Shown one piece after another: positions 1-9,800 of a stretch of DNA of 64,000 bases. The notes under the pieces are model-generated. The model was given only the letters and a program-made list of their open reading frames with translations. It was not told the DNA's origin and did no database searches. Position 1 is the first letter of the stretch. Every line of letters begins with the position of its first letter. Made by a program: the position numbers and the translations under genes. Source of the stretch: Oreocharis arfaki (taxonomy: Eukaryota > Chordata > Aves > Passeriformes > Paramythiidae); assembly GCA_013398015.1 (NCBI GenBank), contig VZRR01005727.1, positions 1,064,719 through 1,128,718 on the forward strand. Reading direction: 5' to 3'.

Positions 1-1484
1 CAGTAATGAAGTCAGTTATTAGACTTGTATGAAGGAAACAAAACAAACCAAGAAATCCTCAAATCCCATTTTTCTGTTCAGTTTCTGACAGACACCCCAA
101 GGCTGATCTCAGCAGCTACTGGCCTTTGCTGCTGAAGGGGAAGTGCATTAATTACTTCAGTCATTTTATACAATATGAAAGCCTTGGGTGACTGAAGGAA
201 AGTGTGCAGTGTAAAGGAGATTTTTACTTAGTTGAGGGACTACTATAGTAATTGAATAAATATTATCTGCTGAGACAAACAGAAGAGTAGATTTTTTGAA
301 ATGCATCGTTGTTAAATGCAGCATTTTAGCTATGCAGGATGCTAAGAAGAATATACACTACATATACCAATAATAACCAACAAATGTAACCAGAACATTC
401 CTAATAAAGAAGGTTGCTCCATTTGGAACCTGACTCCAGAAAACATTTACCTATCTGTAATTTTATTTCCATCAGTTTAGGAAGACAGAGGAAAACTGCT
501 TCAGTATATATTTAATTTAAATTGAAGTATTAACTCCCCTCAACTGCAGAATTTATAAACTTATAGCAGAATTTAATACAGATGCCCTCTCCTTCAATAA
601 AACCACTCTTTCCTGTTTGACACTTGAGTGGACTAGAATGAATGTAAAACACCTAAAAATCACCTGTGAAGGTTACAGTGGCAAGAGGCAAGTTTCAAAC
701 TAGGAATATTTTCTTCTTAATCCAGGAGAGCTTTTTTCCAATGGCTGCTCAAGAAGGGAGAGAACTTTTCTTGTTCTTAATTAAGGAAATAGCATGGTTA
801 TTAAATTCAGGATTTAGGTTACAAACCAACTTTGCCTTATTTACAGATTTGTAATGCAGTTCCTTTGACAGCAATGTAGGATGTTACCTGACATGACAAG
901 GAGATTGTCAGTGCAGGATTATTGTTCTCACTCTTTTTGGTTCTTTAGAGTGCCATCTTCAATTCTAATTCATGCTCTTATTTCTTAATTACTCACCTCA
1001 CAAATTAGGCAATATCATATTTTTTTTCTACTTGGCAATACTTAAATCTCTCTTTATAGTGTTTTCTAATTAGAATGTGAACTATGACTCTGCTTCTGAG
1101 AGCCAAAACAGACGGGTTGCACTCTTGCCAGAAAGCGCCCGTGCCATTTCCAAGAGTGAAAATTCCTGGACTTCTGAGCCTCGTACATTTGTTTCTAATT
1201 CTCCTAACATTTCAGAAAAGACAAGGTTCACATAGTCCATCTGCTGAAAAATCTTCCAGAGATTAAGATGTTTAAAACTGCGTGGCTCTAATAAATAACA
1301 GTGTATGTATGAGGTTGTACAGCACGCTGAATGTTACCAAATGTTTAACACCTCGTGTGTGCTCAGGCAGACTTTTAAGCTGAGATCCAGTGGTTTTCTG
1401 TCAGGTTCACCAAGGCTGTATTTATTTCCCTGCTCATTCTCACAACCACTAATGGCTCTCTTTAAAATCCTTTGGTGATGGGTG
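1..1484. other. Upstream sequence, nothing recognised
   Basis: AT-rich sequence upstream of the BICC1 promoter. I see no exon with plausible splice sites, no RNA gene and no clear repeat. The longest open frames (666-854 and 1084-1266) are about 60 codons and have no recognisable protein pattern. In human and other vertebrates TFAM lies upstream of BICC1, but no TFAM-like coding sequence is visible here. Confidence 0.5.
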
Positions 1485-2810
1485 ATGTACCAGAACACTG
1501 AAAAAGGTCAAATATGATGACTGTCTGTAAAAAAGGCAGGAAAGGAACCAATAAATTTTAGACCAGTCAGCTTAACAACTTCTCCCAGAAATATTCTGGA
1601 GTAAAAAAAGTAATTGGAACAGGTAATTGGAATAGGTAACATAATAACAAGAGTTATACACAGCAAGAGTAATATTCTATGACAAGAATAAATCCTACCA
1701 GACTGTTGTGCTACTGTAACAAACCAGGAATGTCTGCAGACAGGGGAGCAGCAGCGGAGGCCATAATTCAGGACTTCAGCAGAGTTTAAATCCTATTTCC
1801 TGTATCATTCCCATAAAATACAGCAAAAACTGCCAATGACATAAAAGTGTGTAATAAGCATCCCCACACAGGACTGTTGTGGGCATTAAGATGGAAGGAT
1901 GTATCAAAATAGACAGATATTCTGTCCTGGGCCTGTATCTGTGCTGTTTCATTGATGATTCTGTGAGAAAACTCCAAGTGTGTTTCTTAGGGACATAAAA
2001 ACTGAAGCTGCAGAAGTACAGCTTTAGTGCAAAGAGATGTCAAGAAACCAGGAACACAATCTTTAAGGAAAAAAATAGGATTAAATTCATTTGGGACAAG
2101 ACCAGGAGACCATGCTGAGCAACAGTAATTGACACCAAAAATACACACCAAAGAGCTACATTTGCTGCATGATGGTATTTTCAGAAAAGGCCCTGGGTGT
2201 CACAGTTCATCAACACAAGCCAATAATGCCATGCAGACAGGATAAGCACTGCTTATAATAAAAATGAATAATCAGGAGTACAGGTTGTGAGGCACCTGGT
2301 AAGACCACGCAGTTCTGTGCAGCACTAGCCAGGCCTCAGCTGGGGTACTCTATCCAGTTTTGTGCTTGTATTTCAAGAAGGATGTAGCCTACTATGGAAA
2401 GAGTTCGTTGCTGACCAACAGGAAATATGACCTCTGAGAATGAGCTGAAAGACTTAGGAGTGTCTAGCTTAATGAAGGCCACTCTCAAAGATTAATCAAT
2501 GCCTGATAAATGTATTCATAAGCACCAAAGTCTGATACAAAGGAGAAATAAGTCATTCATTGTGTCCATGGTGGACAGGACAAAAAACTAATAGTTTTAA
2601 GTTGCAGCAAGAATAATTCAAGTTACTTATTAAAGGGAGAAAATACTTCTTGATGGTAAGTGAAGCACAGGAATTTCCTGGATAGGTCATGAAGACCTCA
2701 TCATTAGAAATTGTAAAGGAGTGAATAAACAAATATCTATCAGGAATGACCTCAGCATAGCTGGGAGATGAACGAGATAACCTTTTTGTGATCTCTTTCA
2801 ATCTTTTTTT
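1485..2810 (+). mobile_element. Ancient, heavily degraded CR1-type LINE (reverse transcriptase to 3' end)
   Basis: A decayed non-LTR retrotransposon of the CR1 clade in sense orientation. At 1554-1580 the bases read N-F-R-P-V-S-L-T-T, the conserved RT-domain motif of CR1/L3 elements (usually NYRPVSLT). Around 1690-1790 the order 'cctaccagac...ggacttcagca' follows the RT core (a kpn-acceptor-like loop, then the D-F-S-K-A-F-D region). At 2325-2395 'tactctatccagttttgtgc' followed by 'tttcaagaaggatgta' matches the Y-x-V-Q-F-W-A...F-K-K-D-V block near the ORF2 C-terminus. The 3' end at about 2735-2805 keeps the 'tatcaggaatgacc' and 'gatgaacgagataacc' relics of the 3' UTR. Stops and indels are frequent and no frame survives. 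The divergence is far higher than in the other CR1 fragments here, so it is probably an old amniote-era insertion. The outer boundaries are approximate. Confidence 0.72.
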
Positions 2811-3822
2811 TATGGTTCCATGGTTCAGTATAGCTAAAAAGATGTTTCAGAATCTCTTTGCCTTTATGGTTAGAAAAAGAATTTATCTGGGGAATTTTTA
2901 GGGGTGGAGAAGTTTTTATAACAGCTGTGGAGGATGTTTTATTTATTTGCTGGTGGGCCTTAAGTGCACAGTACTTTAGAACATAGTAGGCCACATTATA
3001 TTATTCTGAGAAATTTAAGTTAATGGGACTCACTTGGGGAACATGGCATAACATCATGAAAAACAAAATATTATAGGCTCTTACTTCTGTAAAATAGTGA
3101 ATGCAGTAAAACCTTTCAAAACACCACCAGCATTAATTTTCACCAGCAATAAACCTCTCCCAAATAACAAACCCCAAATTTAGTACTCGTTCTAGAAGAG
3201 TGTTTCTGGATACTACAGAGGATGAAAGAATCTGTGCGCCGCCTTCTCTTTCCCCACCCTCACTCTGCAGCTTTCCAAACTGCCCTTTGTGCACCCACCT
3301 CAGGGACCTAGAGAAAAGAGCACTTTGCTTCATCGTGGTGCTGTGAAGTGGAGAAATCTGAGATCAAGAATAATAAATAAATGCGAGCTCTGCAGTACAG
3401 ACTGTGCTGTATTAACGATAAGTTACGTTGTCTTAGTCTTTCATCTGTATTTAACTTCTACCTCTTGGGCCCATGGAGTGCAGGCACACCCAGGCATCAG
3501 CTCCATGCATTGGGAGCAGCCCCAAAGCAGACCTGAGCACATCCAGTGGTGCTCTCTGCGTGGTGACTCTCACTTCTCATCCCCAGGGCCAAGGGCAGAC
3601 CCACACCCTCCACAGGAGAGCTCCCACACCACTCGCAGTCTGGGCACTTTGTGCAGTCCAAAAGGTGTGGCATTTATTACAGTGGATCACCCAGTTCATG
3701 AAGTTCCTTTAAATTCCAGCATCTGTTTCACCCTGATGAATGTGGACTCTGCCTAGAGGTTGAGTGTGACAATAAAACATTCTCCTATTCAGATTTGCTT
3801 TTTCTGAGATTTGCAGATACTA

Positions 3823-3836
3823 TGTGTGTGTGTGTG
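3823..3836. repeat. (TG)7 microsatellite
   Basis: Seven uninterrupted TG dinucleotides, a short simple repeat. Confidence 0.9.
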
Positions 3837-4789
3837 AGGTGAGGAAAAGAGACCAGGATGAAGAAAGAAGGGAGAGAATGTAGCAAAATAGACATGGTAC
3901 ACCAAAATGAGAAAGATCCTGTTATTCTTTTCTTTGATCAAGCTACTGGCCCCAGAAAAATGGCCAACGTAAATTATATATGCCAAAGTCAGCTTCAGCT
4001 GATGTTCTTTCTAGCCATTTGATCTTGTATCTGCCAACTTCCACCCATTTCCCCAATTTTATCCACATTTAATATTATGTAGCCATTGAAAGTGTGTTTT
4101 TCTACTTAGTTCGAGTTTTCTGTGTAACAGGCATTTTATTCCTCCCCTGCAATATGCTAAGAAAATAAAATGCCATATATTCAATTGAAGTGGTAGAGTA
4201 TTGAATTTAACTATAATAGTGCCTAATCACTGTATCCTTTTTAAAGCATTTATAGGGATTTAAATAGGAAATCAAAGAATTTACTTCTTATTTTTTAATC
4301 TAAAAGCACATTAAGAAAGGGTTATTTTCGGTGAATAAAAAACTAAACTGTGGACATAATTACATTTTAAGAGGTCTTTGACTGATTGCATTATTTATAT
4401 GGCTGCTGGAAAAAAAATTACTGCTGGGTTCAACCAACTGATGAGAAAGAAGGTTTCTGTGACTGCATTGCAGGAACAGATAAAACACGAGGAAAGGGAC
4501 TTCCTGGACTTCCTACTCTGAGGATCTCTGACTGTAAATCTCAGTAATTTATGAGTGGAAAATACCCAAATAATTGTTTTGCTCAGAGGAGCTAAGCACC
4601 TGTGGCCGTTGTGGATTGTAATTGGTGCTGTCAACACTCATAACTTGTGAATATTTGGATTGTGCAACTCACATGTCCTGGCATCTAGAAGACACACAAC
4701 TCCAGCTGGTGTTGGTCTGGGGCGAGGCAGCACACCTCGCTGAATTTCAAGTTGTTTTGGTAAGGACAATGTTCACTTTCCAATTTGCC

Positions 4790-4808
4790 AAAAAAAAAAA
4801 AAAAAAAA
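4790..4808. repeat. Poly(A) run of 19
   Basis: Nineteen consecutive A residues followed by G and four more A. No recognisable retrotransposon body or target-site duplication lies immediately 5', so I do not call it a retroposon tail. Confidence 0.85.
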
Positions 4809-6300
4809 GAAAAGGTGATGACTGTAAACTTCTCAACTGAGAAGGAAAAGACTTTCAGTCTTTCCTGAGGCTGCCCCACACACTTAAAATGAGATCACAC
4901 TATGTAACACTACAAGAAAATATTAAGAGAAAGGGAGTTTGCACTGTTTTCATGACCTACATGAATAGTTTGTTCTAGCGTTTTTGGCTTTAGACATTTT
5001 ATTTCCTGGGGCCGTGAGAAGTATCAGAGGATCTTGTGAGCAGTGTGTTGCCTGCAAGGTGCTGGCTACCATGCACAGAGGCTGAGACCACAAGGAGAAT
5101 TAAACACTACAATTAAATACTAGATGTTTCCACTAAGAATACCTCACTCCATGCACGTAATGTAGAACTGGAATCACGGGTGTTGTAGAATTCATACTGC
5201 CATGGAACTAAGTGGGAAACACGTGAAGACTCGGAAAGCCAAACTGGAACCCTGTAAAAATGAGTGCATGTTGAGACTGACACAGTGCAGATCCCATCTA
5301 CCTGGAGTACCAGCAAATCTCCTCACAAATGTTAACATGGGCCTTCGGGCTGATGTTATCAATGAGGTGAGTTCACTGCCACGTCAGCTAGCTTTTGTAT
5401 TGGCTTCCACTGTGCATCCAAACCTGGTTTGGCCACCATAAATGCATGGATGCTCTGGCTCTGGAGAAGAGAGGCCTCTGCAGTACTGCAGGGTAGGATA
5501 CCTTGTGGGATTCCAGACACAGTGCTGCTGGATCACCTTCTATCTAGCAGACTGGAAAACAGCAGAAAACAGCCATTAATTGAAACAGAAAGCTTTTGCT
5601 GGAGTGTATGCTGTGTACCTTTTTTTATCAGAAAGGATTTCTGTGATTCATAAGAAGCAAGACAGACCCAAAGAGAGCAGGGTGTGCATGCTCCACTCTT
5701 GTCCAGGTGATTTGGGCAGTCACGCTTGGGCAGTGATCGGCCTCTCGGGCCGTGTCCGGCTGCGGGAACAGCAAAATGCCACCGCTACCACCGGGCCAGT
5801 GTGGCAGCTCACGCTGATGTTTCCTCTGCACCACTGCGTGCTTCTGGGCTGAAACTGTTTGCAGGGGGGTAAGAACTGTGCCGGTGTACATTCAGCTGGG
5901 ATTCTGGGTGTGGATAAACACAGTTCTGCTGGAAGGTGAGGGATGCGTAACCCAGTCTCTTGTGGTGCGGCACAAGGCACTTCGCCGTCACGGGGCTTCG
6001 TGCAGCGAAACGTCCGAGCGGGCAGCCAGGCCCTCCCCGGCCGGAGGAGATGTGCCAACCAGGGCACCACGCAGTGGCGCCGGGACATGCGGCAAAGCTT
6101 TGGCGAGCCGGTCCCCGCCGCCCACAGCGGCGCGTTTCGGGATCGGCTCTGGGCACGGTGTAACTCAGGACCGCCACTGTGCTGTGTGTCGCCCGGCACC
6201 GCCCTGGTCGGTGGGTCGCTGGATGCGGCGGGATCCCGGCTGACAGGGGATCCCGGCAGGCAGGGGACCCCGGCTGGCAGAGACCCCGGCCCGGCGCCCT

Positions 6301-6661
6301 GAGGCGGGGGCGGTGCCGCTGGGGGCGGTGGCATCGCCCCTCTCCTCCCCTGCCCTCCCTCCGTGCCTCCCCGCCCTCCGCCGGGGCCGCGGCGCTGCCC
6401 CCTCCCGCCGGGGATATCCCCGGCCCCTCCCCGGCGGGCGGCGGCCCAATGGAGGTGGGGATGCTGTGCGGGCTGCGGGCGGGCTGGGGGCGCCGCCGAG
6501 CCGCGGACGNNNNNNNNNNNNNNNNNNNNNNNNNNNNNNNNNNNNNNNNNNNNNNNNNNNNNNNNNGCTGGGATGCGCCGGCCGGGCGGCTGTGGGGGCA
6601 GATAGCGTCCCGCGGGGAGGCGGCCGAGTGGGGCCCGGGGCGGCGGCCGCCGGGCAGCGCC
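6301..6661 (+). promoter_or_regulatory. BICC1: Likely BICC1 core promoter and 5' UTR
   Basis: The sequence just upstream of the start codon has no TATA box but carries GC-box (Sp1-type, GGGGCGG) motifs at 6307-6313 and 6322-6328. A CCAAT box (NF-Y type) lies at 6446-6450, about 210 bases before the ATG. This fits a TATA-less CpG-island promoter. The transcription start cannot be fixed from sequence alone, and the assembly gap at 6510-6566 falls between the CCAAT box and the ATG, where the start site would be expected. Confidence 0.6.
6510..6566. other. Assembly gap of 57 N
   Basis: A run of undetermined bases in the most GC-rich part of the CpG island, most likely a sequencing or assembly failure in difficult GC-rich DNA. 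The number of N may not equal the true length. It lies in the promoter or 5' UTR and does not touch the coding part of exon 1. Confidence 0.99.
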
Positions 6662-6863
6662 ATGGCGGCGCAGTGCGACCCGCTGAGCGGGTACCTGCCC
6701 CAGCCGCTCTCCGACCCGGGCTCCAACAGCGAGCGCAGCGCCGACTCGCCCGCGCCCGGCTCCGAGGAGGACTCGGCCGGGCCGCCGCGGCCCCTGCACA
6801 GCCCCGAGTGGGGCGAGGAGCGATTCCGGGTGGACAGGAAGAAACTGGAGGCCATGCTCCAAG
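6662..6863 (+). CDS. BICC1: BICC1 exon 1 (coding part), KH/SAM RNA-binding protein bicaudal C homolog 1
   Basis: First coding exon of BICC1, a cytoplasmic RNA-binding protein with N-terminal KH/KH-like domains and a C-terminal polymerising SAM domain. It controls translation and stability of target mRNAs in kidney tubules, left-right patterning and development. Loss causes cystic kidneys in vertebrates. The exon encodes 67 codons plus one base. From memory of the family, residues 18-29 (SDPGSNSERSAD) and the block SPEWGEERFRVDRKK followed by LEAMLQ match the vertebrate N-terminus almost exactly, while residues 5-17 and 40-46 look bird-specific and proline-rich. The ATG sits in a strong Kozak context (agcgccATGG). 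The frame is open upstream to the gap, but this start agrees with the known MAAQ N-terminus. The exon ends CAA-G at 6863 with donor GTGAGG (phase 1) and joins exon 2 to restore Ala68. Confidence 0.96.
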
Positions 6864-9800
6864 GTGAGGGCGGGAGCGGCGGCGGTGCCCGGAGGGCGCG
6901 AGGCGGTGGCGGCGGCCGGGAGGGGCGAGAGGGGGCCCTGGCCCCCGTTGTGCCTTGTCCTTGCTCTCCCTTCCGCGCCGGAACGGGAGCCCCGTCCTGT
7001 CAGCCCCTTCCCCGGGCGCTGGACGCGGGCCTGGGTCGGCGGGAGCCCCGCGGGCCGGTCCCGGCTCCGGCCGCTGCCGTGGCTTCCCGGGCCGGCGCCG
7101 CTCCCACTCTGCCCGGGGAGGCGGCTCCTTATGCCCCCGGAGAGGAGCCCAGCGCCCCGGCCCCATACCCGGGGCTGCCAGATGCCGCTTGGGGCCGCGC
7201 TGGCCCCGGCGTCGCGGGTGGTGCCGCTGCCCAGCCCCGCCGGGGCTCGTCCCGCGCCGCGGGGCTGCGGCTCGCAGGGTCCCGGTCCCGCAGAATTCCC
7301 TCTGTAAAAACATAACATCCCGCTCGGGCAGGGCGGTGCGGGCTCTCGGCTTTCGAGGAACAGGCTAGCGGGCAGGGAGTCGCTGGAGCCGGGCGTCCTG
7401 GCCGGATGAGCGGGGACGGCTCCGCGGAGCTGACAGCGGCCGCCGCTGCCGTGGGACCGGCTCGGCCCTTGGCTCCGCTTTCTGGGGGGTTTTGAAGGTT
7501 TTTTTTTTTTTTCTTTCCTTGAGGCTACATATTTTATCCCAGTGTGTTTTGAATTATCTGACTCTCAGTGGAAGTTACGTAGGCAGCTTTTGACAAAACA
7601 GGAGTAGTAATTGCTGGTGTTGCTTAAGAGCACATGAGTGGGTTTGAACCAGTTGAGGATGCTGCTGAGCGGGGTAATTCCCCCGGGGTGTTCCTGGCTG
7701 TCCGGCCTGAGGAGCCTGTGAGAACCGAGGTGAGTTTCAGGCCTTACAGTGTCAAATCTCAAGGTGTGTCTGGATCAACAAGAAGAGACGGTGGTGGTTT
7801 CAAGAGGGCGCTTTTTCCTTTGGAACTACTGTTTTGTAAACATTTAATGTTACACTGACGTGATAACTCATATATTTGTGTACATTTTCAGAACAAACAA
7901 ACCCTTGACAAATGTTTCACGTGGTGTGTCACCAGGAAGGCATTTCAGTCACTTACTGGAAGCTTTAGGTGCACCCTACATGAGCATCCCCTGTCAGGGC
8001 ACCTGCCTTGCTCCCTGCAGCGGTGGGAGGGAGGCTGTGGGAGCAAGCAGGGGAGCAGGAGCTGGTGGGTTGGGTTGGTCACTGAAGAGCTGCGGTTTAG
8101 ACTTAGTGACTACAATGATTGGAATTTTTTTTAATTGAGATGCTCTCTCCTGGGGGTGAGTTAATCTTTAATCAGTTAATACTTTAGTGCTGGTAGAAAA
8201 ATCTCGTTATGTAATGCAGTAAAGAGAAAGGAATTTGGAGAAACAGAGCAGCAACAACTATTTTTAAGGATGTGCTCATCAAAAGTGTCTGAAAACCAAA
8301 ACCACATGGGTATTTCTGTGTAAGAAGTGGTAGAGAACGGTCAAAAGTTAGAGTTCTGTGAGAAGATGAAGGTTGCCTTAACTTTTTCCTGTAACAGCCA
8401 GATAAATTTCCATTATCTCATCCCTCACACAGTCCTTTCTTCTACCGCCTGAGGTAGTAAGCAGGAAGAGGTAAACAAAGCTCCCAAGCAGAAACTAAAT
8501 ACTATATAGGTTGTGTGACCCAGTAGTAGCCAGTGTCAAAATGTAACATTTTCTTTGCTCTTTTGTCAAATTTTCTTATCTTGATGAGAAAAATAAAGTA
8601 GTAAAAAAGAATATGAGTGGTAGAGCGCAGTGAGCAAATGTGAGCAGAATACTGCCTGTCTTTTGGTGAGAGGTTGCTATGTGTCCTGTCTAGAATACAC
8701 ATGCTTCAGGCGATGGTTAGAGGAGGTTTTGCATCAGGTCCTTGTTGTGACAGAAATTTTGTTGGGCTCCGTAATAAGTGGTTTTATGTGAAATCTGAAC
8801 TGTCTGGCTTATTGTTAATGAAAAACTGCTTATTAGGAAACATGAGGCAAATGTAGTAGTTCTTTCTGTAGGAAAACGGAACTGTTTGTTAAACATTGTA
8901 GCTTTCTGTCAGTGTCCTCTCAGTACTTTACAAGTATTTGTCTCATCTCTTGGCTTACAAGAACCTCAAGCACCAAGTAGCTCTGTCAGGAAAAGCATCG
9001 TGAAGCCAGGTCTGTAACTGGTACGCAGAAATTTGGAGTCAGTCATGCTGCTGATTACAAGCCAAACTTGATTTTATGTTTTAACTTCTCCCACCCTCCC
9101 CACCTTCTGTTTGTGTCTGTCTTTTGGGAATGGAAACTTTGACTTGCCCTGGTAGGAAAGGGACAGTGGAAAGGAAGCAGTGCAAACCATCTCCAGAAAC
9201 AAACTTCTGTTAGATAATTTGTAGGGCTGTGTTCCCTACAGTCTCTAATACCAGATCCTTCACTGGAAGTTCTTAAAATATGCAGAAATTGCATAATGGA
9301 AGAGAAACATCTCCTTAATCCAAGTGGTGATGAGCAGATTTCTTATTTCCAAAAGTTAGCCAAATTTTTACCCTTTTTCTAAAATTCAGGTTGGTATAAA
9401 TACAGCTTTTTGTTCATATTAGATGCTTAAAGGCTCCTCTTGCTTTTACCAGGTATTAGAGAGCTTATTTACATTTGTAAAAGTTACTTTTTAAATTATT
9501 AAAGAATATCTTCTAGTGATCACTGCACCTTTCTTGTAATTTGGAGGAGTGAGAATGCATCATCTTTAGTTCAGTTGTCTTTAAAGCCAAGTTTGAAAGA
9601 GCATCTGTTGAAGAAACTTATCAGGAAATGTTCTCATCCCTGCTCGGGGGTGCCTTGGTGGTTTAGTTTTTTTGCTCATCAACATCTGTTGTTTACTGTC
9701 CCAATCATGAAATGTAAGAAAAACTATCTGGGAGAAAGAGTATGCAGCAGCTCTGCATTCGTCTTGGCGCTTCTGTAACTTTTTGCATTGCTGAATTTTG

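Larger units (their letters stand above)
2811..5939. other. Upstream flank with simple repeats, no gene seen
   Basis: Non-coding flank between the old CR1 and the CpG island. It contains a (TG)7 run at 3823-3836 and an A19 run at 4790-4808. The patch 3440-3760 is slightly richer in GC and open in two frames (up to 155 codons starting at 3289), but it has no recognisable domain and its composition suggests a chance frame or an old repeat. No exon or RNA gene is supported. Confidence 0.5.
5940..7460. promoter_or_regulatory. BICC1: CpG island over the BICC1 promoter and exon 1
   Basis: Base composition changes sharply from AT-rich flanks to very GC- and CpG-rich sequence, peaking at about 6290-7290 and ending in a T-rich stretch near 7490. 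Such islands mark promoters of broadly or developmentally expressed vertebrate genes, and this one is centred on the first coding exon. It is the only CpG island in the window, consistent with a single gene start. The edges are judged by eye. The high GC content leaves long open frames on both strands here that should not be read as genes. Confidence 0.9.

Noticed and set aside
3289..3756. 155-codon open frame upstream of the promoter
   Set aside because: No recognisable domain, no splice or promoter context, and a second frame is open in the same place, suggesting a compositional effect.
1..5900. 3' end of TFAM, the usual upstream neighbour of BICC1
   Set aside because: No HMG-box coding sequence or TFAM-like C-terminus is visible on either strand.
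6165..7313. Second antisense open frame of 382 codons
   Set aside because: GC-driven shadow frame with no domain, also crossing the gap.
6179..7315. Sense open frame of 378 codons containing exon 1 frame
   Set aside because: It is open through the gap and reads past the exon 1 donor into the intron. The true coding part is 6662-6863.
5720..7318. Antisense open frame of 532 codons across the CpG island
   Set aside because: It spans the assembly gap, overlaps BICC1 exon 1 on the opposite strand, and is arginine-, proline-, glycine- and alanine-rich as expected from GC-rich DNA with few stop codons.
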